From Treponema sp. UBA1233 (lineage in GTDB: Bacteria > Spirochaetota > Spirochaetia > Treponematales > Treponemataceae): a DNA stretch of 11,959 nt. A model generated the notes under the pieces. That model saw nothing but the letters and a program-made list of their open reading frames with translations, ran no database searches and had not been told where the DNA came from. The position numbers were made by a program, and so were the translations under genes. Of the stretch, positions 4,701 through 11,243 are shown piece after piece; the first letter of the stretch is position 1; every line of letters starts with the position of its first letter. The stretch spans positions 29,778-41,736 of the forward strand of contig DBWR01000074.1 in the NCBI GenBank assembly GCA_002309305.1. Reading direction: 5' to 3'.

Positions 4701-5851
4701 TTGAGTACTTTCTCTATTTCCCCATCGCTCACCGTTTGAATTACAGTGTCCGAATAATTTCTTTGCAAAATGAGCCTTATTTCATTGCTGTTGTTTTTCT
4801 TGTCCTTGTGCATGGCCCTGATGAGTTCCTGCGTGCAGTCTCCGTCAAATCCTTTGAGTACCGATGGAATGGGGTTCATGTCGTAGCCGTAGGAAGAAAG
4901 CATGCTTTTGTTTGTGGCGGCATATTCTTCTGAACAGAGGCCAAGGTTTGCGCTAAGGTCAAGTGCACGTCCGATTCCCCAGACAACAGCCTCTCCGTGT
5001 GAAATCGTTCCCAATCCCGCACAGCTTTCAAGGGCATGTCCAAAGGTGTGGCCCAGATTCAGGAAGGCGCGTCTTCCGTGCTCCCTCAGGTCTTCTTCAA
5101 CTATGGCTGCCTTTGCACAGGCACATTCATCAATTATAACTTTAAGCGTATCGCGGTCCCTTGCCATGACTTTGTCTTTTTCCTGTGTAAAAATACGGCA
5201 CAGTTTTTCGGAAAACAAAAGGGCTGTCTTTAATGCTTCCCCAAGTCCGGAAAGGTATTCGCTGTCCGGTAAGGAAAGAACGAAATCCGACCACACGTGA
5301 AGTTTTTTTGCAGGCCAGAAAGAGCCTATCATGTTCTTGTAGCTTGAATAATCGCATCCTGATTTGCCACCGATAGCGGCATCAACCATGGAAAGAAGGG
5401 TAGTGGGTACAAATTCAACTTCCACCCCCCGCTTGTAGATTGATGCGGCAAAAGCGGTCATGTCGCAGATTACCCCGCCACCTATGGCAATGAAAAGGCA
5501 GTTGCGGTTATAGTCGTGTTCAAGTGCTGCCTGAATTATGTTCGTTATGTTCTGCAGGGTTTTGAATCTTTCGCCTGATCCAAGGACTACAAGAAGGTCA
5601 TTGCCCGAAGAAAAGAGCCTTGCCCCGTCGCAAAGTGTGGTACATTCAACTTGGGTAAAGCTTTTGGAAAATTCTTTCATGGATTCAAGTGAAAAAATTG
5701 AAGCGTCCGTGACAAAAAGCCTCTGCCGTCCGTCACAGGTGTCCTTAAGGTAGACTTCCTCCGGCGAAGGTTTCCCCTGATAAAAATATATGTCTGTCCT
5801 GTCAAATCCGGAGTCTTTTGGGTATGAGATGGTAAATAAGTTTTTTTCCAT
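4697..5851 (-). CDS. aroB: 3-dehydroquinate synthase
   Basis: A 384-residue enzyme for the second step of the shikimate pathway, converting DAHP to 3-dehydroquinate with NAD and a divalent metal in the cytoplasm. It has the nucleotide-binding IAIGGGVICDMTAF segment (121-134), VEFVPTTLLSMVDAAIGGKS (145-164, with Lys163), the metal-ligand Glu205 in GLGEALK, and metal-ligand histidines His268 and His285 in LGHTFGHALE and SHGEAV. Its length is typical. The ATG at 5851 is only 9 nt after the preceding stop and has no clear ribosome site, so reinitiation or coupling to the upstream gene is likely and the start is a little uncertain. It overlaps the cysteine desulfurase gene by 4 bp at its 3' end. 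Confidence 0.94.
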   Translation of the reverse strand: MEKNLFTISYPKDSGFDRTDIYFYQGKPSPEEVYLKDTCDGRQRLFVTDASIFSLESMKEFSKSFTQVECTTLCDGARLFSSGNDLLVVLGSGERFKTLQNITNIIQAALEHDYNRNCLFIAIGGGVICDMTAFAASIYKRGVEVEFVPTTLLSMVDAAIGGKSGCDYSSYKNMIGSFWPAKKLHVWSDFVLSLPDSEYLSGLGEALKTALLFSEKLCRIFTQEKDKVMARDRDTLKVIIDECACAKAAIVEEDLREHGRRAFLNLGHTFGHALESCAGLGTISHGEAVVWGIGRALDLSANLGLCSEEYAATNKSMLSSYGYDMNPIPSVLKGFDGDCTQELIRAMHKDKKNNSNEIRLILQRNYSDTVIQTVSDGEIEKVLK

Positions 5852-5860
5852 GCGGAGAAT

Positions 5861-6493
5861 TTAGTATTTTTTATCTGTCATGTCAACTAGCTTGTCGATT
5901 ACCTTCTGGAGCCTTGTAAGTTCCCTGTCCAAAGTCCTCTTGTAATCGAGTTCACCGTTTACAATGCGCTCACGTTCATCTTCCCAGTTCTGGATGTCGG
6001 TCAGGTAAAGGAAGTTGAACTGGGATACGGTTGCCTTTTCCGCCCAGAGCTTTACTTCTTCCCAGTAGTAGTAGCCCGCTTCATAGCATGATTTTGCCTT
6101 TTCCAGGTTGCGGAGGTATTCCTCGTTCCAGGGGGCATCGTAAAAGAGTGCGGCCTGCTTGTCGTATATGCGGCCAAGACGGAGGTGCTGCTCTATAAGC
6201 TTGAGGTTTATGTGCATCATGAAGAGATAGCGGTATTTTTCCCATTCGCGTTCGGTCTCTACATGGGCCATGGCATAGTATGGGTTTGCAAAGTCGGCAT
6301 TGACGGCCTTTTCCAGCCAGTAGATGTTTTCGATGCAGTCATCGGGAAGCTGCTGGTAGTGGATGTGGTAGAGCTTGTAGTAGTCTTCCTTGTATTTACA
6401 GACGTATGCGCTTGCACTGTCTGCAACAATGATGGCAAAAAGCACAAAGGCAAGGAGGAATTTATGTTTTCCGTTAAAAAAATTCTTTTTCAC
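5861..6493 (-). CDS. Secreted conserved protein of unknown function
   Basis: I do not recognise a named family for this 210-residue protein. Residues 1-29 are a clear signal peptide: MKKNFFNGKHK, the hydrophobic core FLLAFVLFAIIVA, then DSASA as the likely cleavage site. The mature part is strongly helical and rich in Tyr, Trp, Glu and Lys, with patterns such as NIYWLEKAVNADFANPYYA and LEKAKSCYEAGYYYWEEVK that resemble TPR-like helical pairs, so it may be a periplasmic scaffold. The start is a GTG at 6493, with no good ribosome site and no better in-frame start upstream. It lies 31 nt after the phosphohexomutase gene and 9 nt before aroB, inside the operon. Sequence gives no reason to link its role to theirs. 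Confidence 0.75.
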   Translation of the reverse strand: MKKNFFNGKHKFLLAFVLFAIIVADSASAYVCKYKEDYYKLYHIHYQQLPDDCIENIYWLEKAVNADFANPYYAMAHVETEREWEKYRYLFMMHINLKLIEQHLRLGRIYDKQAALFYDAPWNEEYLRNLEKAKSCYEAGYYYWEEVKLWAEKATVSQFNFLYLTDIQNWEDERERIVNGELDYKRTLDRELTRLQKVIDKLVDMTDKKY

Positions 6494-6524
6494 GCCTTGT
6501 TTATCGGCAAAAAGGACCTAAATG

Positions 6525-8369
6525 TTAAGACCCCATTTTGTCGGCTTTGCGTATCATGCTGGTTTCCCACCTCAAGAGGCTTCTTTCGGCTCCCAGTTCA
6601 TTGCCCCGTACGTCGCACATTACACGGAATACAGGTTCTGTTCCGCTTGGACGCATCCAGATGAATGCAAACGGTCTCTGTGCCTGGTCATAGAACATGA
6701 TTTTAAGGCCTCCGTTACCGTTGTTCCAGCTTTCTCCATTCCTGAGTTCCCTTTCCACGGTTCCGTTGGTGGCAAAAACCCTGTAGCTGTAGATTGAATA
6801 TATTGCCTGCATTTCCTCAAGGTGCTGGTCCCATTCCGCGTCAAAGACTTCCTGGAAATGTTCCTTTAGTATGCCCTTGTCTTCTGTTTCTACCTGCAGA
6901 ATCGCACTTTCCTCACTTACACCTGTAGTAGTGTATTCGGGGAGGGTAGCCATGATGTCTGCCATGGTAAAATCTTCCCTGTACTTGTATTCCTGGTCTG
7001 ATTTCTTGCACCACAGATGGAATGGCCCAAGATTCTTGCTTCCGTCGGCATTAACTGTGTCACGTATTGTAAGAAGCTTGACTATTGCAAAAACTGTGGC
7101 AATCGGGTCACGCACGCTGGACGGATAGGTGATGTTTCCGCCGTTGCTTCCTTCTCCCAGAATGCGCACTGTATATCCCTGACTTCTTTTCTCTCGGGCA
7201 AGGTTAACGACATTTGCCTCTCCAACTTCCGCCCTGAACAGAGACAGGTTCAATGCCTTGCATATATGGTCTATCCTCATGGAAGTAGGTCCGTTTACAA
7301 CCACTGCTGTCTTTCCGTAATGGGCCATTGCTTTCCAGAGGAGGCTTTTTTGCGGGAATGTGTTGTGTTTCCAGATTTCAAAGGCAGTTTCTGCAATTAC
7401 ACTTAGTGCAAAGACATCCTGTGCCTCTATTGTTTTGGCTGACCGGCTTTTTTTATCCCAGTAGACTATGTTTCCGCGGTCTCCGTCGCAGTCCGGCATA
7501 TAGCCAAGAACTGTATCCTCGTCACCGTCCTTGTGCAGGTCTTCCATGACTTCCACACACCATTTGAGGTTTTCCGGTTCTGGAATGATTTCGTGAGCAA
7601 TGTTCCCGGGCTCGTTGTTAAATGGCAGGAAATTGATGCCGGAACCCGTTATGATCTTGTCGTCAACTGATCTGGTCCTTGATGAACCGTTCATGTCGGC
7701 TGTTATGCCAAGCGGATGTTTTTGGAATGATGCCCTGATTATTGAGAATACCTCATCCTGAACGTGCGGGTCTGTTGTTCCGGTTATTACTTCCCTAAGG
7801 AAATCCTCGTAAACCCAGAGGGATTCCTTTTTATACTGGTCGCTCAGGGTATAGGCAAGCTGGAGTTCCCTTTCGTCACATCCATGGAGCAAGTCCTGTG
7901 CGTTTTCCTCTGCTTCCGGTGAGGCACATTTTTCCAGGAAGGCATCTACCAGTCTGGAATTTTCAGGTCCAGGAATGACACCGCCGTCGTTAAGCCCGAA
8001 TTTTATGCCGTTGTGGCCGATTGGGTTGTGGCTTGCGGATATATATACAAAACCGCTGAAAGAACGTGCATAGGCCATGATTTCCGGGGCGGATGCAATT
8101 CCAAGATAGCGGACATTTATTTCCTTTGCAATGAGGGTCCTGAGTATGCAGTCAGTTATTTCCTCTCCGGTAGGACGGGTATCCCTGGCAACTACGACAA
8201 CAGGCTTCCCCTTGGCCTTTTCAGTGATGTAATCAGAAAATGTGTCGGCGATAAGGGCACAAAGCTCCGTATTTTCATATCCAATATCAGGTGAGACATC
8301 CTCACCGTCTCCAGATTCAGCAAAAACCTTGCGCCAGCCCGACGCAGAAAGAATCATGTTATGTTCCAT
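6525..8369 (-). CDS. Phosphohexomutase (phosphoglucomutase/phosphomannomutase family)
   Basis: With the start at ATG 8369 the protein has 614 residues. It shows all four active-site loops of the alpha-D-phosphohexomutase superfamily: the phosphoserine loop SASHNP (111-116, Ser113), the metal loop DCDGDR (293-298), the sugar-binding loop GEGSNGGN (405-412) and the phosphate loop RPSGTEP (573-579). It would interconvert hexose 1- and 6-phosphates in the cytoplasm; glucose or mannose specificity cannot be read reliably. An in-frame TTG at 8405 lies inside the -35 hexamer of the promoter and cannot be the main start. ATG 8369 (MEHN) is 7 nt beyond the -10 element, and ATG 8357 (MILSASGWRKVF) begins the conserved region. 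The mRNA is therefore either leaderless or has a very short leader without a ribosome site. First gene of the operon that runs to 3525. Confidence 0.9.
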   Translation of the reverse strand: MEHNMILSASGWRKVFAESGDGEDVSPDIGYENTELCALIADTFSDYITEKAKGKPVVVVARDTRPTGEEITDCILRTLIAKEINVRYLGIASAPEIMAYARSFSGFVYISASHNPIGHNGIKFGLNDGGVIPGPENSRLVDAFLEKCASPEAEENAQDLLHGCDERELQLAYTLSDQYKKESLWVYEDFLREVITGTTDPHVQDEVFSIIRASFQKHPLGITADMNGSSRTRSVDDKIITGSGINFLPFNNEPGNIAHEIIPEPENLKWCVEVMEDLHKDGDEDTVLGYMPDCDGDRGNIVYWDKKSRSAKTIEAQDVFALSVIAETAFEIWKHNTFPQKSLLWKAMAHYGKTAVVVNGPTSMRIDHICKALNLSLFRAEVGEANVVNLAREKRSQGYTVRILGEGSNGGNITYPSSVRDPIATVFAIVKLLTIRDTVNADGSKNLGPFHLWCKKSDQEYKYREDFTMADIMATLPEYTTTGVSEESAILQVETEDKGILKEHFQEVFDAEWDQHLEEMQAIYSIYSYRVFATNGTVERELRNGESWNNGNGGLKIMFYDQAQRPFAFIWMRPSGTEPVFRVMCDVRGNELGAERSLLRWETSMIRKADKMGS

Positions 8370-8376
8370 AAAAGAC

Positions 8377-8405
8377 AGTATAATCCCAAAAGTAAATTCA
8401 TGCAA
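8377..8405 (-). promoter_or_regulatory. Promoter of the phosphohexomutase-aroB-cysteine desulfurase operon
   Basis: On the minus strand TTGCAT (8405-8400) and TATACT (8382-8377) are spaced by exactly 17 bp. The predicted transcript start (about 8371-8369) falls on or beside ATG 8369. This is the only promoter seen for the four-gene minus-strand operon. Confidence 0.65.
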
Positions 8406-8423
8406 CCTAATTCCGCATTAAGC

Positions 8424-8452
8424 TTGGTTCACATTGTGTATTCTGCTATAGT
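8424..8452 (+). promoter_or_regulatory. Possible upstream plus-strand promoter
   Basis: TTGGTT (8424-8429) and TATAGT (8447-8452) are spaced by 17 bp and would start a transcript near 8459, reading into the small-RNA region. An AT-only inverted repeat at 8462-8488 (ATTAAAAAA and TTTTTTAAT) follows. It is weaker than the promoter at 8476-8504 and could be chance in AT-rich DNA. Confidence 0.35.
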
Positions 8453-8475
8453 AAATTCAGAATTAAAAAATCCTC

Positions 8476-8504
8476 TTGTTTTTTTAATGTGATTGGATTA
8501 TATT
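8476..8504 (+). promoter_or_regulatory. Promoter of the candidate antisense RNA
   Basis: TTGTTT (8476-8481) and TATATT (8499-8504) with a 17-bp spacer match the promoter hexamers of the PUR-domain gene. A start near 8511 is predicted. The bases around the -10 and just after it resemble, in inverted orientation, the region upstream of the 36-residue peptide gene, so the two transcripts may be fired by related promoters. Confidence 0.5.
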
Positions 8505-8512
8505 ATAGTAAA

Positions 8513-8539
8513 GGCATCCGCAATCTAGCGTCTTGCCTC
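8513..8539 (+). repeat. Left arm of a long inverted repeat around the peptide module
   Basis: GGCATCCGCAATC (8513-8525) and GTCTTGCCTC (8530-8539) are the reverse complements of GATTGCGAATGCC (8784-8796, one mismatch) and GAGGCAAGAC (8767-8776, perfect). The arm forms the 5' part of the candidate antisense RNA, and its complement would be the far 3' trailer of the peptide mRNA. Confidence 0.8.
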
Positions 8540-8548
8540 TAGGTTTGT

Positions 8549-8566
8549 TTTGTCCCTATGGACAAA
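8549..8566 (+). other. RNA hairpin ahead of the terminator
   Basis: TTTGTCC (8549-8555) and GGACAAA (8560-8566) pair perfectly around a CTAT loop. Only one base (8566) is shared with the following terminator stem, so the small RNA would have two adjacent hairpins. On the opposite strand the same symmetry gives a stem in the peptide mRNA trailer. Confidence 0.6.
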
Positions 8567-8611
8567 GCCTGCCACGAAGGGTCGAAGCTTGGTGGCAGGC
8601 TATTTTTTTTT
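8566..8611 (+). terminator. Strong intrinsic terminator of the candidate antisense RNA
   Basis: AGCCTGCCAC (8566-8575) pairs perfectly with GTGGCAGGCT (8592-8601), a 10-bp GC-rich stem with a 16-nt loop. An A and nine Ts (8603-8611) follow. On the minus strand the stem is followed by only three Ts, so it is directional for plus-strand RNA. Its T run is the complement of the lysine codons at the end of the peptide gene. Confidence 0.85.
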
Positions 8612-8710
8612 CTTACGTTTCTTCCTCTTTTTTGTGGAAAGGCGCGTAATGATGTCGATGAGAAGCTGAATTGCTGTAAACAGCAGATCCAAAAACTCAT
8701 ATAGACTCAT
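8600..8710 (-). CDS. 36-residue hydrophobic/polybasic peptide, candidate type I toxin
   Basis: The frame opens with ATG 8710, preceded by GGAGG (8720-8716) 5 nt upstream, one of the best ribosome sites in the window, and ends at TAG 8602-8600. Residues 1-24 (MSLYEFLDLLFTAIQ, then LLIDIITRL) form one mostly hydrophobic helix with Glu5, Asp8 and Asp19. Residues 25-36 are STKKRKKRKKKK, ten basic residues in twelve. A short hydrophobic helix with a basic tail, opening M-S-x-Y-E, recalls holin-like type I toxins of Firmicutes (Hol_Tox), but no homology is claimed. Upstream lies a leader of about 85 nt; downstream a convergent antisense RNA overlaps its 3' end. Alternatives are a small membrane-associated regulator or a chance frame, though the ribosome site and context argue against chance. 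Confidence 0.6.
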   Translation of the reverse strand: MSLYEFLDLLFTAIQLLIDIITRLSTKKRKKRKKKK

Positions 8711-8766
8711 AGCAGCCTCCTAATCATACGTAATCCGTCCTAATTTCTCAGAACAGTCGAATTTTG

Positions 8767-8796
8767 GAGGCAAGACCACCATCGATTGCGAATGCC
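8767..8796 (+). repeat. Right arm of the long inverted repeat (leader of the peptide mRNA)
   Basis: GAGGCAAGAC (8767-8776), a 7-bp unmatched spacer, and GATTGCGAATGCC (8784-8796) complement the left arm at 8513-8539. On the minus strand this is the start of the peptide gene's leader, just after its presumed -10 element. In a full-length peptide mRNA, 23 pairs including one G-U could join the 5' leader to the 3' trailer. Confidence 0.8.
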
Positions 8797-8813
8797 ACTA
8801 ATATATAATTAGT
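8797..8813. promoter_or_regulatory. Imperfect palindrome at the presumed promoter of the peptide gene
   Basis: ACTAAT (8797-8802) and ATTAGT (8808-8813) flank a 5-nt ATATA centre. On the minus strand the palindrome includes TATATT (8805-8800), a good -10 hexamer that would start RNA near 8793. It sits 5 bp from dispersed block B, as the palindrome at 2186-2199 does with block A. No clear -35 hexamer is seen. Confidence 0.45.
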
Positions 8814-8818
8814 ATCAG

Positions 8819-8940
8819 CCCCCAATGTTTTTAACAATTTTTGGAAGGATTTTTTTGTTTTTTTTTCAATCACCAACCAGCAAGACACAAAGCAAATCTG
8901 CAAGACAAGCTCAATTCCTCATTCCTCATTATGAATTATG
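8819..8940. repeat. Dispersed intergenic block, copy B (upstream of the peptide gene)
   Basis: This copy runs from CCCCCAATG through TTTTTAACAATTTTTGG, a T-rich run, CAATCACCAACCAGCAAGA and AAGCTCAATTCC to ATGAATTATG. It aligns with 2205-2328 over its full length, but the REP-like palindrome of copy A has decayed. No coding sequence is visible. With the tandem repeats it fills the gap up to the citrate synthase promoter. Confidence 0.7.
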
Positions 8941-8979
8941 AATTATGAATTATGAATTATGAATTATGAATTATGAATT
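8931..8979. repeat. Seven perfect tandem copies of ATGAATT
   Basis: The 49 bases from 8931 to 8979 are seven uninterrupted ATGAATT units. Two imperfect ATTCCTC units precede them at about 8914-8927. The array ends 7 bp before the -35 hexamer of the citrate synthase promoter. Perfect short tandem repeats tend to change copy number by slippage. Confidence 0.9.
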
Positions 8980-8986
8980 CCCCCTC

Positions 8987-9015
8987 TTGAATCAAACAGC
9001 AAGTTTTTGTATAAT
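8987..9015 (+). promoter_or_regulatory. Promoter of citrate synthase
   Basis: TTGAAT (8987-8992), a 17-bp spacer and a perfect TATAAT (9010-9015). The predicted start near 9022 gives a leader of about 55 nt ending in GGAGG (9067-9071), 5 nt before the ATG. The AT-rich tandem array directly upstream could act as an UP-like element. Confidence 0.7.
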
Positions 9016-9076
9016 TATTTAATCTATCTTTAAAACTTTTGAATATTTATGCGAAAACTTAACGACGGAGGAAATC

Positions 9077-10507
9077 ATGTCTTTTGAAACATTGGATTAT
9101 GGTGAATTGATTCAAAAACTGACCAAGCTGGCACAAAATAATGACCCCATCGATACAAGCCTTTATCAGAAATATGATGTAAAGCGTGGACTCCGTTATG
9201 CAGACGGTCGCGGTGTTCTTGTAGGCCTTACACATATCGGTGATGTTGTCGGCTATGAGATGGACGAAAATGGAAACAAGGTTGCAATTCCAGGCCGCCT
9301 GATTTACCGTGGATATTCAGTTGAAGACATTGTTCATGACGCTCAGAAAAACCATCAGTTTGGATATGAGCAGTGCGTTTACCTCCTTCTTTTTGGAGAA
9401 CTGCCCACACAGCAGCAGCTTGATGAATTTACCTATGTCCTTGGTGCGTTGAGGACCCTTCCGCCTAATTTCACGGAAGACATGATCATGAAGGCTCCTT
9501 CCAGCGACATAATGAACAAGATTGCCCGTGGAGTCCTTGCTTCATATTCATATGACAGTGATCCGGAAAACCGTGACGTGCAGAATGTAATGCGTCAGTG
9601 TGTTGAGCTCATCTCCCGTTTCGGAACCCTTGCAGCCTACGGATATCAGGCAAAGAGGCGTTATTATGACGGAAAGAGCATGTACATCCACAATCCGGAC
9701 CCCAGCCTGAGCACATCAGAGAATTTCCTGCGTCTTATTCGTGCGGACAAATCATACACACGCCTTGAAGCCGAGATCCTTGACCTTGCGCTTATCCTTC
9801 ATGCAGAGCACGGTGGTGGAAACAACTCATCTCTAACGATTCATGTCGTCTCTTCTGCTGATACGGATACATATTCCGCTGTTGCCGCTGCCGTCGGTTC
9901 TCTTAAGGGACGCCGTCATGGTGGTGCCAACATCCGCGTAATGGAAATGATGGATGAAATCAAGTCCAACGTAAAGGACTGGAGCAACGAGAAGGAAATT
10001 GCCGAATACCTCCGCAAGATCCTGCATAAAGAGGCATTCGACCACACCGGCTTGATTTATGGTCAGGGACATGCGGTTTATACGGTCAGCGATCCGCGTA
10101 CCACACTGTTAAAGGCAAAGGCTACCGAACTTGCAAAAGAAAAGGGTTGCGAGGAAGAACTCAACCTGTATAACATAATTGAACGGATTGCCCCTGATGT
10201 CATCTACGAAAAGCTCGGGGACAAAAAGCGCATCTGTGCCAACGTCGACTTCTATTCAGGCTTTGTCTATTCCATGCTGGGAATTCCGCGTGAACTGTTT
10301 ACGCCATTGTTTGCCATAGCCCGTATTGCAGGCTGGAGCGCACACCGCATAGAGGAAATTGTTGCAGGAGGCCGCATTTACCGCCCGGCATACAAGAATG
10401 TTCTGGAAGAGCGTGATTACGTGCCGATTGAAGAAAGGGTTCAGAACCCGCTTGGACCGGATAAGGTTCAGGATGATGACGGCGGGACCGCAGGACCTTC
10501 AGACTAG
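9077..10507 (+). CDS. gltA: Citrate synthase
   Basis: A 476-residue enzyme condensing oxaloacetate and acetyl-CoA in the cytoplasm. The catalytic residues are in place: His245 in LHAEHGGGNNSS, His281 in RRHGGAN, and Asp391 in NVDFYSG. The usual GHRVYK-type block appears as GHAVYTVSDPR (331-341); the change of R to A is a variant I recall from anaerobe citrate synthases. PGRLIYRGYSVEDI (72-85) and the ELFTPLFAIARIAGWSAHRIEE block (from residue 406) are typical. The protein is longer than the common 370-430 residues because of an N-terminal extension and an acidic tail (VQDDDGGTAGPSD). No other TCA-cycle gene is nearby; in anaerobes the enzyme often serves glutamate synthesis. Start ATG 9077 has an ideal GGAGG site. 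A 2-methylcitrate synthase activity cannot be excluded. Confidence 0.9.
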   Translation: MSFETLDYGELIQKLTKLAQNNDPIDTSLYQKYDVKRGLRYADGRGVLVGLTHIGDVVGYEMDENGNKVAIPGRLIYRGYSVEDIVHDAQKNHQFGYEQCVYLLLFGELPTQQQLDEFTYVLGALRTLPPNFTEDMIMKAPSSDIMNKIARGVLASYSYDSDPENRDVQNVMRQCVELISRFGTLAAYGYQAKRRYYDGKSMYIHNPDPSLSTSENFLRLIRADKSYTRLEAEILDLALILHAEHGGGNNSSLTIHVVSSADTDTYSAVAAAVGSLKGRRHGGANIRVMEMMDEIKSNVKDWSNEKEIAEYLRKILHKEAFDHTGLIYGQGHAVYTVSDPRTTLLKAKATELAKEKGCEEELNLYNIIERIAPDVIYEKLGDKKRICANVDFYSGFVYSMLGIPRELFTPLFAIARIAGWSAHRIEEIVAGGRIYRPAYKNVLEERDYVPIEERVQNPLGPDKVQDDDGGTAGPSD

Positions 10508-10549
10508 GCGATTATAAACTTAAAGTAATAAAATAGGAGTCAGATAAAA

Positions 10550-11110
10550 ATGGAAGGGGATATCTTACTGTTCATCCAAAACAACATCCGGATGCCGTTT
10601 TTGGATACGATTATGAAGGGCATAACTTTTCTTGCGGATCACGGATGGTTCTGGATTACGCTTTCACTGGTGCTGCTGATTTTCAAGAAGACGCGCAAAG
10701 TGGGCTTCATGTGCTGTTTTGCCATAGGATGCATGTTCCTGATCAACAACATCTGCATAAAGCATATAGTAGACCGAACTAGGCCCTACGAGGTGATACA
10801 GGGGCTGGTTCCTCTGGGTAACCTTCCCGATGATTCTTCTTTCCCGTCAGGACATACGGCCATTTCCTTTGCCGTATCAATTGTCCTTCTTTTCACCACA
10901 AAAAAACGCTTTGGAATTCCTGCTGTGATTCTTGCCGTTCTGATAGCACTGTCACGCATGTATGTGGGAGTCCATTATCCTACAGATGTGCTTGGTGGAC
11001 TGGTGGTTGGAATTGTGTGCGCATGTCTTGCCCTATGGCTTGGTCCAAAACTGTGGAAGATAGCCGTAAAGATTCTCCCGTTTTTGGATGATAAGAAAAA
11101 GACTGCCTGA
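10550..11110 (+). CDS. PAP2-family membrane phosphatase
   Basis: A 186-residue integral membrane protein with the three phosphatidic-acid-phosphatase motifs: KHIVDRTRP (71-79), PSGH (99-102), and SRMYVGVHYPTD (135-146) with the catalytic His142. Hydrophobic stretches near 33-45, 52-70, 103-116, 122-134 and 148-165 indicate about five or six membrane spans, with the active site at the outer face. Substrates in this family include undecaprenyl pyrophosphate and phosphatidyl-lipid phosphates; which one applies here is not visible. The ribosome site AGGAG (10535-10539) is 10 nt from the ATG. It follows citrate synthase by 42 nt with no terminator between, so the two may be co-transcribed. Confidence 0.9.
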   Translation: MEGDILLFIQNNIRMPFLDTIMKGITFLADHGWFWITLSLVLLIFKKTRKVGFMCCFAIGCMFLINNICIKHIVDRTRPYEVIQGLVPLGNLPDDSSFPSGHTAISFAVSIVLLFTTKKRFGIPAVILAVLIALSRMYVGVHYPTDVLGGLVVGIVCACLALWLGPKLWKIAVKILPFLDDKKKTA

Positions 11111-11167
11111 AAAGCTCTTTCTTACAGAAAAACACTGCTGAATTCACATATTTTTTTCTTAAAAATG

Positions 11168-11197
11168 TTGACGATAAGCGTATAATTTTAGTATTTT
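11168..11197 (+). promoter_or_regulatory. Probable promoter of grpE-dnaK
   Basis: TTGACG (11168-11173), five of six matches to the -35 consensus, is followed after 18 bp by TATTTT (11192-11197). A perfect TATAAT at 11181-11186 lies between them and could instead pair with a poor -35 near 11157-11163. No CIRCE inverted repeat and no sigma-32-type CCCCAT -10 element is visible in 11111-11243, so the heat-shock control mechanism is not apparent. Confidence 0.45.
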
Positions 11198-11243
11198 TTC
11201 CTATAACAAGAAGAATTACTTATTATCAAGAGGCCGTTCAATC

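Larger units (their letters stand above)
8511..8611 (+). ncRNA. Candidate roughly 100-nt antisense RNA facing the 36-residue peptide gene
   Basis: A promoter at 8476-8504 and a strong intrinsic terminator at 8566-8611 define a short plus-strand transcript without a convincing reading frame. It would contain a 7-bp hairpin TTTGTCC/GGACAAA (8549-8555 with 8560-8566) followed by the 10-bp terminator stem. Its 3' end is complementary to the last 12 nt of the peptide gene on the minus strand, and the rest is complementary to that gene's 3' untranslated region. This convergent 3'-overlap arrangement is the one known for type I systems such as txpA/RatA. I know of no Rfam family it matches by eye. 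Expression is inferred, not shown. Confidence 0.55.

Noticed and set aside
8513..8796. Insertion sequence
   Set aside because: The inverted arms enclose no transposase, and no target duplication was seen; the module reads better as peptide plus RNA, although a non-autonomous element stays possible.
8931..8979. CRISPR array
   Set aside because: Units of 7 bp in direct tandem with no spacers are a simple repeat, and no cas gene is present.
11111..11243. CIRCE operator for HrcA upstream of grpE
   Set aside because: I looked for the inverted repeat TTAGCACTC/GAGTGCTAA and found no match in the gap.
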